A stretch of DNA of 64,000 nt from Tetrahymena thermophila SB210 (GCF_000189635.1 NW_002476387.1:620001-684000), one strand, 5' to 3'; numbered from the stretch's first letter, positions 48,501 through 60,900 are shown. Translations and numbers: made by a program. The notes: generated by a model from the letters alone, not told the origin.

Positions 48501-50923
48501 AGGCTTGTTGCTTTTGTGTACTGGAAGCTATGCATTACTATTAGCTGGTTTTTTAGCAAATATATATTCATTTTTAGTTTGATCATTACTACTTTTTATT
48601 GCTTTGCTCATCTTTTATTAGTATTCTTTCATAAATTCTCCTTCATCACTTTAATCATCTGAATCTAAGGTACCTTATTTATTTTTTTATGGATTAGCAC
48701 TGTGAGCTCTCTAATTGTGTTACGATTAGTTAGAAACTGTTATTTAATTTGTGTTTTCAAATTATTATTGATGAGGAGATCTCTTTGAATCATATTATTT
48801 TGAAGATATAGCATTCACAGAAGATACGTTACCATTTTCAAATTATTTTTCTGTTTATTTAATAGCATCAATAACTCCTGGGCCATAGCTCAGAGGTAAT
48901 TTAATTCCATATATATTTTATTTATAGTTGAGATGCTCAAAAATTTTGAATTCAGGCTCACTGTTTGTCAAAATTTCTATTTATTTTATATATTCTATGA
49001 CATTATTTGGAAGCTTAGGAATCATAGTTGCTATAGGAAGTTTAGTTTCAGTGATTAAAGAACATCTTTAAAAATATAGCTAAGCTTATTTGTATATTTT
49101 TTCTAAGTTGATATCTTGAGCTTTAATAAATTATCTAATGTCGTTTTCATCAAATTTATGAGACTCGAAGTTTGTTGATATTTTGAAAGTTTTATAAAGG
49201 TGTATTGTGAGGCATAAGAGGCAGTATATTTCATCTAGCATAGACAAAGAGATAGTTGCTTATATATTCCAAAGTTAGCACTAATGCAATAGATTAACAT
49301 TAACAAATTTTAAAATCACTGCAAGATATTCAATCAAATCAGGGAGTAATAATGGATCTAATGGCTTGAATTTCTTTTTTGCACTCTCCAAAAATGGATT
49401 TAATGAAAAATTTCCTTCAAAATATTAGCTGTATTTTTAGTTTAGCAAAAGTTTAGTCTATAGAAATTTCGTTAAATTAACAATAAGGTTGCAGGTGTAT
49501 TAACTTCTTTTTTAGTCTTTAGGCTTGACAAGTTCTCCATCAAGAATGATTTTCTACCAATTTTATTGAATATCATCTAAAATTTTTTCAGGACTGATCT
49601 TCCTATCAACAGGATTTTTTATTGCTTCAGGAGGACCTTTCTTAAAATAATTATGCAAAAGAATCAATATTTTTAAATTTATAATTGTATTGCTTCTGTG
49701 CTCTTTCCAATGATTGTATAGCAGCATATAAAACTTATCAGTTTTAGGCCTTTTTTTCCATGCCTTCAAAAGGAGTTTTCTAACATATTTCTACTTGGGA
49801 CCATACTCATCATACTACAAAGCTCCTTTAACTACATTTATAAGAAAATATTTATATAAAATCTTCAAATTGGTTTTTAAAATTCTACTAAATGCTATTT
49901 TTGCTGATATGGAAACTAAAATATGAAACAAATTTATAATTTACTCCATCCCTGAGTATCGAAAAATGCCCCTATAAATTTCGCATTGATGATTTAAAGC
50001 CAGCTCGCTTTTGCTTCCTTTTAAGCTTATTTTGTAAATATGTATGGGTCGATCATGCCATCTTATTTATATTCAAATTTTAAGTCCTTGGTAATTATTT
50101 ATATTATCTCATTAGCAGAAGGTCTATCGGCAGGATTTATGGACAGCATCCTCATTATAAAATTATGAAACTCGTCGGAGGTTATTGGAAACTCTGGCCA
50201 TAAACAACTACCACTGATAGCTCCCAATATTGAGTCAAAAGGAGGTTTTTTAAAACACAGTATATATGCTAAAACTCCTAATGCAAAAATATCTATTTTC
50301 TCGTTGATGGGATAATCAGGGAATATATGTGGATCTAAGATTTCAGGTGCTCTATACATTGGAGTAGTATTTCTGTCCATCTCTTCCTTTATATCTTGTA
50401 TATTGCATTTACTTATTTTTGGAACTAAATTATTTGTCACAGATCCAAAATCACAAATTTTAAAACGATTTTCCTCTGAATATAATATGTTTTCTATTTT
50501 AATATCTCTGTGAATAAGCTTTCTTTTATGTATATGGCTTAGACCCTATGCTACTTCATATATAACTCTGAGAATTTACTATTCAGATAATTGATTCTTA
50601 GGTGTCATAGACATGATGTCTACAAGAGATCCTTTAGGACAGTTTTCAATAACTAAGACTCCTAAAGAACCTCCTTACAGCTCTTAACTTCCCAAGTATT
50701 AAACTATATTGGAGTGCTAACCTAATTCTTAGTAGTATTTTCTTTCATTTATAAAAGACCTTTGAGATGGTACATAATTTAAATTCATAACTTTTGCAAC
50801 ATAACTTGAATTAGATGTCAGATAAACATTTGAAAACGAACCGGAACCTATTTCTTGCTTAAGTGTGATTTCATTTTTGTTTTCTAACTATATCTTCAAG
50901 TTTTTGTATTAATTCTATTTCAT
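45597..50923 (-). CDS. NAK-family kinase - ANTH domain - Q/N-rich/NPF region - TKL-type kinase fusion protein
   Basis: Start 50921-50923. Kinase 1 is NAK/AAK1-like: IGSGSFSNVYL (P-loop), YVAKVMNL (Lys), LIHRDIKIENIL (catalytic loop), FKICDFGSVT (DFG), then TTPMYRAPEILDPHIF and INEKIDIFALGVLAYILC. One intron later comes an ANTH lipid/clathrin-adaptor domain: VVKGALQYDEYGPKQKYVR, FYMLLYNHWKEHRSNTIINL, KILILLHNYFKKGP. An unbroken reading frame continues through about 700 residues rich in Gln and Asn, with NPF motifs near 49410, 48025 and 47283. It leads into kinase 2: DVAIKVIKLDN, EFQREIQALIKLKNHENLL, LIHRDLKSLNLLFDK, MKIADFGLTR, MAPETMRNQPVSTQADVYSF and CWDENPKKRPKFDQI, with the HRDLKSxN loop typical of TKL kinases. 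TGA at 45597-45599. Both kinases keep all catalytic residues. I checked codon by codon that no TGA interrupts 49800-46680. Likely role: clathrin-mediated endocytosis at the cortex. Confidence 0.85.
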
Positions 50924-51965
50924 AACAGAATTTCAATTTGAGTATTTAGGACTATATTTTTTTGAATCTATTCAGTGCTTATTTACCTACCACTTATATC
51001 AATATTACTATAAGATAAACAACTCTATTCAAATAAATTGAATAATTTGATTAAAAATATTACTAAATATATATATTCACTTTCTGCTTATAATAATTAT
51101 TTATTTTTTTTTTACATCTTAATTAAGAGATAAAAAGAAGAAAAATTAACTAAAAATGCTGGCTTAAATGAGAAACAAAGGATAATCAATCTATTTAAAA
51201 AATACAATCACTGAAAAATCTTATAGATTACATATAGAATTTAGTTTTAAACACAAATTACTTTGATAATTTACAATCGAATTTTATAGAATTGAAAATG
51301 TTGTGTTTCAATCATTCAATTAATCAATTTTAAAAATCAAATCAATAAAAAATAAATACCTAATACCAATTCTGAATTTCAATAAAGTAATATATACTAA
51401 AGTATTTTTTATTCCGATTTAATATTTTTAATTAAGCTTTCACTATCTATTACAAAAATTTACAAACATCAATTTAAAAAATTTTCTAAATTAAAATCTT
51501 GAGTCTAAAAAACATAAAATATAGTATAGTATATCCTTTTAAAAAAATACCATTCAAAGTCATATTACAGTTTATTATTGACTTATTTGATGAAAATGAA
51601 TTTTGGATTTTTGTTTTAAAATGATATAAATTTTTATATAAAATGTTGAGTTAGAAAGAGAGAAAGACTTATGCAAAATATTGTTTATTTTTTATTATTA
51701 ATCTATCAAAAGTAAAATAAATTATGAGTGATAAAAAACACAATAAGGTATTGTTTATCCTTTTAAAATAAATTTATTTAAACAGAGTCAATTTAAGTTT
51801 ATTTATACATATTTTGATAAAAAATTAATTTTGAATTACTACTTTAAAATCATGAAATATATTTTTAATTTAAAGTTTGAGCAAGAAAGACATTATATAT
51901 TATTTACACTTAAAAAAAAAAATAAATTAAGTTTTTTAAAACTTTGATAAAAACTAGATTGATAC
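50924..51965. other. Intergenic, 1 kb
   Basis: Upstream of the double-kinase gene and downstream of a channel gene, both minus strand. Two similar AT-rich stretches near 51530-51720 and 51760-51950 share words such as aaacttgataaa and gagaaagactt-like strings, too loosely to call a repeat. Nothing else seen. Confidence 0.45.
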
Positions 51966-54900
51966 TCAATTATTACTATCAATATATAGTTCAAGTTCAT
52001 TATCATTTTTCAACTTAATTTAATTTAAAATTATATTATTATTGATGTTGTTAATAGGATTTGCAGGAGAGTTTTCTTGTATGTTAAAACTTTCGTTTAA
52101 GTTATAAACATTTGGTTTTTAATTTAATTGTAAATCGAATGAGAAATTTGAATTTAAAGTTCTTATTTATTACATTCTAGTATCTTGGTTAAATTAATAT
52201 AGACCAGCTTCTATATTACTATCATTTTTTTTTGTATTGTTAGTAGATATCGGTTACATTTACTATATCTTATGTAAAGAGTTACTTGAGAATGATTTAT
52301 TTATAATTGAATGTTCTTTGCTAACATCGTCTTCATCCTAATAAGTTTTTGATATAGCATTCACTAAACTTGTTTAGTTCTTTTTTTTATTTTGCTTATT
52401 TAATTTTTAGTTATTTACGCTTTCATCATAACCATCTTGTTATTTTAAGCTACTTAAGATTGAATCATCATTTTAATCATTCAAAAAAAATTTACTTTTC
52501 TTAATAAAAATACTATTCTAATATTGCTCATCCTCCAGTTCTTTTTAAAATTTTTAAACTACAGAACCAATACTGCTTTACTTATTTTTAAAAATACTTC
52601 CCCTAGCCTTAAAATCTTAGCCAATATCTCTTGAACTATTGTTAACGGTTTTAAAATAGCAAGAATTATCAATTTTATTTTTAATTATGATTTTTTTTTT
52701 AGCTTCTTTATCTAAAGTCATTAATTTTAATTAATAGCTAAAATTGTTAAATGGAAAATATATTTCAAAGTTCTTAAGAATATCAAAATTATTTAAAGAT
52801 TTCCCAAAAAAATCTTAATTTAAAATTTCACTTAAGCTATCCGTTTTTTCAACTTTATTTTTTAAATCTAAATACTAAGATTATCTGTTTGACGATAATA
52901 TAAATGCTGCCTTCAAGCTTTTAACTTAATTTTTTTGGATTTAATCATTGGTTTCTTCTTAATAATTTTCACATGCTTAGCTTAGCATACCTAATAAATC
53001 AGAAATTTAACAAATTAAATACTTAGGAGATTTAATTTAAGTATTTCTTTATTGATTATCCTAATTTATTGAATTCAAATTATAATCATATCCAAATGAT
53101 TTAAATTTCTCACAATTATTTAAATTTTACTGTGTTATGCTTTGCTACCTCATGTTTTTGCTTTCTTAATTAAAAGAATTTAACATATTACTTATTTTTT
53201 TTTACTTTAAAAGTGGGCTGATTCTTTCAACAGATTGAAGTGATGAGTAGTTTGGATAATGTGGACTAACATCATAATTTTGATCTTAAGAATTTTGATC
53301 ATCTTATGTTTACACTAATTTAATTTAACTCCTTATGATAAATATATATAATATTATATAAATGAGTTTCATTTATAAAATTTTACTTTTTTTTGGGGCT
53401 TAAAGGGCTTGTTTGACTTTCAATTTTAGAAAATGTATTCTTTTTTTATTTCACAAAAATTAAGGGTGATTTATCATATTAATTTATTTCGTCTTAATAT
53501 TATGTGTCTTTTAAAATAAAAGATTTATTTTATTATGATTATTGATTTTAAAAATCTTCAAACACTTTGAGAGAATGTGATTTTTTACTGATAAACTAAT
53601 CGTATAAATTAGATTGTATTTATTATAACTAATCGTCTTAGCCCTGAGAAGAATTTATGTCACAATTTTCGGAGTGGTGATGAAATTAATTTTGAGGTTA
53701 AATATTCAATACTGGTGATAAAGAATCAGATTAATGACGATAATTTATCATGTATTATTCTAAATACTCTTAAATATTTTAATGATCAATATTTTGCTAA
53801 AATACTATTTCAGCAATTTCTTCTAAATTAAAAAGTTCATTTTATTTGAAGAAATTTTATTTTTTTAACCTTCTACTGATATTTCTTCTTTGCTATACTT
53901 CCGTTTTGTTATGCTTGAAAAGAATTTTATCTTTGTTAACCTTTAAGTGTAAAAAAGGACACTAGTACAAAAGATGTTACTGACTTTAACAGGAATAGCA
54001 TTTTAGATTAATACAAGAGTAATCATTATTAAGCAAGAGTTAGTCTTTAATAGTGCAAAATTATTCTAAATCAGTACTAAAATTTTGAAGTAATTCTAAA
54101 AAATTTTCCCTTTTTATCATTAACAAAGTTGTAAATTCTTTTGATCTAACTGAAACGCTTCGAGCCATCCCAGTAAAAAAACTCAACTCTCCAAAACTCT
54201 AACCTTACTTTAGTGTTACAAGTGATTTGTAATCTTTTAATTATTAAAAATATAAATATACCTAACTTAAATAAATGAATATACCATAATAAAAATAAAA
54301 TAAAATTACTCATTAACTAAATTTATTTAAGTATCATTTTAAAAAATGCAAAAAACAAAAATTATTTAGTTTAAAATAGATAAAAAAAATTGAATATTTT
54401 TAAGATCAATAAGAAAAATGCAAATTTATAATTTTTTACTTACCTTTTTTAGTTTGAATAAATATGATATTTAGCAGATAAATGAATTTAAGTTTTTAGG
54501 TATTTTTTGAAAAATTTACATAATTTATATTTAAAAATTAGTAAAATTATGATATTGTTTAGTACATTTTTAATTATTATCATTATTGGTAGACATATTA
54601 AAAATATGTTAATGCATTTAATTTATAATTTAAAAAGCAAAATATTAGAGTTGTATGTTGTAATGGCTGATTTTAGATTTTTAAAATATAATAATTTTTT
54701 TATTCATATTTTTTTTTTTTTGAAATACCTACATTTATTTTTTTTTTTTTTCTCATTCATTTTGAGTAAATAAGAGAATATTTGAAAATATAGCACCTCT
54801 ATATTCTATTTTTAAAAAAGAGGTATAGATCAATATTAAAGAAATTTAATATCGAATAACACTACAAATAATATTTGATAATTAAATTAATATTTTTAAT

Positions 54901-56763
54901 AAATAAATAATTGATAAAATTACCTGGTTTTTATTAATTTGTAGACTAAGTTTCTATAAATATTTCAACAGAGCCTTTTTCGATGAAGAATATCGAGCAA
55001 TCATCAATATCTCCTTCACTACAAATTAACTCTTCAGGAGTGCACCTATATTCTTTTATTAGGGAGACTATGCTCTGCTTTAACCCGCTACTAAAATATT
55101 TTCTAAATACTGGTGAATTCTTAAGTACTATTTTGTTTGCTTCAATTACGAGGTTTTCTCTAAGAGTATCCGAAAGTTAAGATATAATTTTTTGTTCTGA
55201 TTCTTGATCTCTCTCACTTGCTTCTCTCCAATAATAATCTAAATACTCTCTAATAGCATATTACATTTATTTATTTATATTTTTTTTACTCATATATAAA
55301 TTAATGACATGCATTTTCTTTGAGAGTTCATTTTCTTCAAAATTAAAATTATCTAAAATATTTCCTATTGTATTCATTGCATAAGCAAACAAACCACAAG
55401 AAATAATCATTAAAATTACACAAAATAATTTTTCAATAGGAGTAATAGGTAAAACATCTCCAAAACCTACTGTTGCCATTGTAACAATAGCAAAATAGTA
55501 AGCTTCCATGTATTAAATTATCCATTCAGATGAGTATATTGGTCTTACAGTTAGCCATGTTTGTGACAGTCCTTAACCTTCTTCGATTTAAGATAATAAA
55601 ATCCAAAAACAAGAAATAAAGTGACTTGTTATTATTATGATTAAAATAAGTCTAATTAAGCCTAGTAATTATTTATATTTTCTAGAAGCAAAAATTTCTT
55701 CAGATTTATTGTATAAAATAACTAAATTTTTAATTTTAAAAGCAAACGAACATAATAAATATCTCGACCAGCTGAATTAGGGATCACTCCTTAAAAAAAT
55801 ATGAATCTTTACATTTAAAAAATAATTAAATTTGATAATAAAATGAAAAATTTAATTTACAATGTAAGAGACTAAAATAATTAATTCATTTAATGAATGA
55901 TTCTTCCAGTATTAAATTAATATGGTTGATCTTTTGCTAATTAGTAACCCTTTTTCATAAAATCCAGAGTTCAAACTTATGAATGTATCAACCACAATAA
56001 AGATAGGTGCTAAATTAATCATCGTATTGTTAAGTATGTCTCCAAGTTTTTATTAAAATGAAATATATAACGGGATTTATATAAGTAAAATTAATATAAT
56101 AATCATGCTTATAAAATCCCAAATTAACTTAAATAATTAATTTGGGTGCATTACTGGTAGATTTTAATCTATGGAGTTAAGTATACTGCTAAAACACTCT
56201 ATATACTTTAAAACTTCTTTAAAAAAGTTAAACATTTTATTTGGTCTTTTATCCTCTTCTAAATCAACAATAGAATATCTTTATTTCATGTTTTAAAACT
56301 TGTGTTTTTCTTGCTATGATTTGGGTTTTGAAGAATTTTATTTCTTATTATTTTAAGGAAATTTAAACCAAGATAAATCATTAATTAACTTAAATTGGTA
56401 ATTGGTGAGATTCAAAAACATTCTTGACTTAGTTTGATTAACTAAGCGCTACGCTATCATTTTTAACTTTAAATTAAATATAATCTTCTATAAATTTGGT
56501 AATTTTTCAGATTACATTTAAGATCTTTAAATACTTATTAGTTCATTATCTGCTGATCGTTTAAATATATTTTTTAAATTATGATCACTAATATTGTTAA
56601 ATTAATTCATCGAAATATTAAATTGATCATCTTTCTTTATTAAGTTAATTTCTTTGTTTCTACCGGAGCTCTCTTAAAACGAAGCATCTTCAATTGCTCT
56701 TCTAGAAGATTAATTATCAGCAATCTTGCTATTATAAAAACTATCTCCGCAGCTTAGATTCAT
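51966..56763 (-). CDS. Six-helix potassium channel with cyclic-nucleotide-binding domain and CCHC zinc knuckle (paralog 1)
   Basis: Voltage/cyclic-nucleotide-type K+ channel subunit. The start at 56761-56763 gives a Ser/Asn-rich cytosolic N terminus. S1 begins LPVMHPNQLFKLIWDFISM. S5 reads LIRLILIIIITSHFISCFW. The pore helix and filter are YYFAIVTMATVGFGD, so TVGFGD gives K+ selectivity. S6 follows, with ILMIISCGLFAYAMNTIGN. A C-linker leads to the CNBD, whose second half (GQSFGELSFFTGMARSVSVR) is a good phosphate-binding cassette. A 690-nt intron (54234-54923) splits the CNBD in phase. After the CNBD, CYSCQSQQHLLYQC at 53959-54000 has CX2CX4HX4C zinc-knuckle spacing. A Q/N/S-rich tail includes FDILKNFEIYFPFNN (52743-52787) and ends at TGA 51966-51968. 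It is one of three tandem paralogs. Confidence 0.88.
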
Positions 56764-57869
56764 AGTTCGCTTAGATAATTATAGAGTATAATTTTAATTA
56801 TTTATAAAAAATAAAGTCTATTTATAAAAATCCTAAACAAGTTAACAATTTGTATTAAATATTAAATATTATAATTACTTTGAACAAGTTTGAATGTCTT
56901 TAATTGTAATAGGTAAGAGCAATTTAAAAATCTTTTTGTTTTTGAATGATAAAAAGTAAATTAATTAATAAACATGCTATTTATCAAAAAATTGCTTATT
57001 TTACTTTTAATCATAAACAAAATAGTAAAAATTATTTTTTAAAAATTGAAGCAATATTTTAAATGAGCTAATAGCAGAGCTTTACATATATATTTTTTGA
57101 ATTTTATTTTAAAAATATCTTGTTTAGGTATTTAAAATTAAAGTTTATTTATTAATCATAATACTTTGAATAAATAAATTAATTAATTAATTTGTATCGT
57201 TTTTAAAAATAAATATTCACATACTACATAGTACTTATTATAATAGTTTAATTCATTGATACATTATTATTTGTATATGTTTACTTTACATCGAAAAATT
57301 ATTAATATTCCTTTCTTAAAAACAATTTTTAGATTAATTTAATAATACTTTTTTAAATTTATTTTAAATAATGATAAACAAAACTTTCTAAAAAATTAAA
57401 ATTGGGATAAATAAAGAATTATTAAAAATGAGTTGATAAAAAATATTTCTTAGAAAGATTGATTAACTTTTATTTGATATAAATTAAATTAAATTATTTT
57501 TAATTTTGAGCTTGATTAATTTTATGATATCAAAAATTAAAATAATATTACTTAATATAAATTTTTTAATTAAACTAACATCAATCACTAATCTCAAATT
57601 ATATTTATTTTGTAACCGAATCAAACTTAATGTTTTAAAATATAAAACATGATAAACAAAACTTTCTAAAAATTAAAATTTGGATAAATAAAGAATTATT
57701 AAAAATGAGCTGATAAAAAAGAAAAAAGATTCCTTAAAAAAGATTTATTAACCTTTATTTGATATAAAATAAAAAATATTTTTAATTAATTTTGAGCTTG
57801 ATTAATTTTATGATATCAAAAATTAAAATAATATCATTTAAAATAAATTTTTAATTAAAATAAAATAAA
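56764..57869. other. Intergenic between channel paralogs, carries most of a tandem repeat
   Basis: AT-rich. From 57371 rightward it holds the 278-bp tandem repeat annotated separately. The promoter of channel paralog 1 must lie at the left side, but no specific element can be supported. Confidence 0.5.
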
Positions 57870-57927
57870 TCACAAATCATTAATATTTTATTTTTTAGCC
57901 AAATCAAACTTATTGTTTTAAAATATA
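57371..57927. repeat. Diverged tandem duplication, two copies with period 278 bp
   Basis: Copy 1 (57371-57648) and copy 2 (57649-57927) both begin atgataaacaaaactttcta and share ggataaataaagaattatt, a run starting gagcttgattaattttatg, and a closing tgttttaaaatata. Differences are scattered substitutions and small indels. Copy 2 overlaps the last codons and stop (57870-57872) of channel paralog 2, so copy 1 is a duplicated 3' end/UTR. Confidence 0.8.
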
Positions 57928-60900
57928 TGAGTTATTAACCCTTACTATTAGAATTCGTTTTCATTTTCTAAATTACACATCTTAGAATCTGTGAAATATC
58001 TTGTATAGGCTTATTTAAAATCCTAATTGACTAAATTTTTTATTATTAAAACATTGTTTATTTTATTTGTATCAATTTGTAGAGATCTAAGCTTTTTATT
58101 ATCAGTATTGATACTGTTTTAGAGGCATTCATTATTTTAATCTAAAAGATTTATGTTAAAAGTACTTACTTCACTACATTTATTTTAAATATTATATTCC
58201 TCACATAATTTTTTTTTTTTTATAAAATCTTAATCTTTAAATAAATATGAGATTGATTAATCTAAATTATCTTATTTATTCAATTCCTATTAATTCTAAG
58301 AAAAAGAGCAGTATTTTAGTTATGATTCATCTAAAGAAATCTATTATTCGGTATGCAATATACTTTTGTTTTATATTTTATTAAATTATTTTTATGTTTA
58401 ATTTAAAGATGAATTGGCCTAGAATGATTCTTAATTTTCTAAATATTTAACAGATTTTAAATCATCAGAATAAATAAATTGATTTTCCCAAAATTTACTT
58501 TTTTTCCTCTCTTTATCTTCTTATAATAAAGGATTTTAACCAGAGTTATCTGTGCTATCTTTCTTTTTTCTAAAAATAATTGAACTTTTTTTGCAATTAG
58601 ATAAAGAGGTTTCTAAAGGTTTTTTGATATTTTGTGTTTTTTTTAGCTATTTTTTTAATATCTACCTAATCAAGTTTTCGATATTATTTTTGGGAAAGTA
58701 AAATAAAAAATTTTTTGCTACGTCAAAGCCATCTTAAAATAAAATTTCATTCTATATATTTTTGCTCAAAGGATTATTTATTATTTATAACAAATCTTAT
58801 TACATTTTATCAGTAGTTTATGTTTAGTTTAATTTTAAGTTCGAGAACTTCTTCTCATATTATTTTTATTCTTGTTACTTCTAATTCGATTTAATTGATG
58901 CAGATTAATTAAATTCATAATATTTATTACTGATATTTTCATTTAAGAATAATTAAGTAATTTAATTAAGAATAAAATTTAGTTTTTAAATGTCAGATTA
59001 AGTTTTCATTTTTCTAATTGATTCCTTTCCATTTGTTTAAAGTGATCCTAATGTGAATGATTTCTCAATATTGTTGCTTAATTTGGAACCTTTTATTTCA
59101 ATTTTAGAACTTTTAGATGTGCTAAAGTTATAATCTTTATTTAAAAGTATCCCTTTATTTAAATTCTAAACCTACTTCAACTTGTTATCATCATCTTATC
59201 TAAAATTATTTTATATTAAAATAAATGGGTTTTATAATTTTAATTTTAACCTTTATTTTTATTTTGATAAAATAATAATAATAATAATAATAAAATATTT
59301 GTTATTTATAATTACATCTCAAGCTAAATATCAGAGTGACCTAATTCTTTATATTGTTCTTGTTAAGAATTTATCAAATCTTTGTTTTCTTTGGTTTATT
59401 ATAAGAGATAATTTTTTTAATTTTGATAAAAAGGAGATTTCATGTTTTCTTCAATTATTTTTATATCTTTTTGATCTTCAAATTAAGTAAAAGATTTTGT
59501 TTTTGTGTTATTTAATTCTGCCTTTCTTTGTAAATATTTTAAAGGGCTCTCAACTGAAGTGATATTTTCATTCAGATTATCAAAATCTAATTGAAATTTT
59601 ATCTGTCTATCAGTCGCACTTTAGGGAGAATGCATTTCGTTTGTCTAATAATCAGTCTAACTTTGTGAGGAGTAAGCTTCTACAATTTCATAGTTTGTTT
59701 GTAAAGTTATGGCATTCGCTTTTATTAACTAATTATTTAAGATTGTTTGAAATTTTTAACTAAGTTTTCTGCTTTATTTCTTTCTTTCTTGAAGGGGACA
59801 AAGTAAAAATTAGTATCTAATTTTATTTTAATTATGAACAAAATGTATTTGAGGGCAATCCTTTACAATATGTCCTAATTGTTTACATGATAAACATTAT
59901 ATATTTAACTTAGAATATTATCTGTAAAGATCGATATTATCTTTGATAAAGCAAAATCTTTCATAGTCTTCTGGAAAATACTTTACTATCTACAAAAAAT
60001 CTACTCTTTTTATATACAATAATGTTGTAAATTCTAGAGATTTTATAGACATACACCTCGGTTTTCCAGTGAAAAAACTTATTTCTCCAAAACTTTAACC
60101 CACTGATAAAACGATATTTGATTTATTTTCTATTAAATTTAATAATATAAAGCATTTTTAATTTAAATAAGAGAAAGAAAAATGAAATTATTTGTTTTTT
60201 TTACGATTAATATTTGAAGAAGAAGCTAATAATACAATTTCTACTGAACCTTTCTCTAAGAAATATATAGAACAGTCATCTTCATTATTTTCTGTGCATA
60301 TTAATTCATCTGGTGTAGCTCTATGTTCTTTAATTAATGGAATTATCTTTTGTTTTAAATCACTACTAAAGTTATTCCTGAAAATTGAAGATTTCTTGAA
60401 AATAATATTATTCGACTCAAATTATAAAATTTATTTTAAATTTTCAGATAACTAATTTATGATTTTTTCTTCTGATTTAGAGTCTCTATTACTCTCTTCC
60501 TTCCAATAATACTCTAAATATTGACGAATAGCACCTTAAGTTTTTTAATTAATGTTTTTTTTATACATATATGAATTTATAATGTGAATGTTTCTTTTAA
60601 TAATTAACTCACTTTCATTGAAATTCTTAATTATAGAACCTATCGTGTTCATAGAATATGCGAATATACAGCAAGATAATATCATAGTAAATATTGCTAT
60701 TACTTTTTCTAAATAAGTAGTAGGAATAAAATCTCCGTATCCTACAGTAATCATAGTTACAATTGTAAAATAATAAGAATTAATATAAAGTTCAGTATAT
60801 GAAGTATTAGAAAAAGAATAATCTTTCATCCATGTATTTTAATTACCATTTTTAAGCTAATATTTTGCTACTAAGAGCCATATGCAAGAAATAATATGTG

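Noticed and set aside
49563..49769. Short minus-strand ORF as a separate small gene
   Set aside because: It is a standard-code fragment of the ANTH domain inside the long kinase fusion. The flanking TAA/TAG codons are Gln.
51530..51950. Apparent pair of similar AT-rich blocks upstream of the kinase fusion gene
   Set aside because: Similarity is limited to short A/T words with inconsistent spacing, unlike the clear 278-bp repeat at 57371.
54507..54773. Plus-strand Phe/Leu-rich ORF
   Set aside because: Lies inside the 690-nt intron of channel paralog 1 and is made of T-run codons. No composition or motif suggests a real protein.
59182..59490. Plus-strand 102-residue hydrophobic ORF
   Set aside because: Antisense to the Asn/Lys/Gln-rich tail of channel paralog 2.
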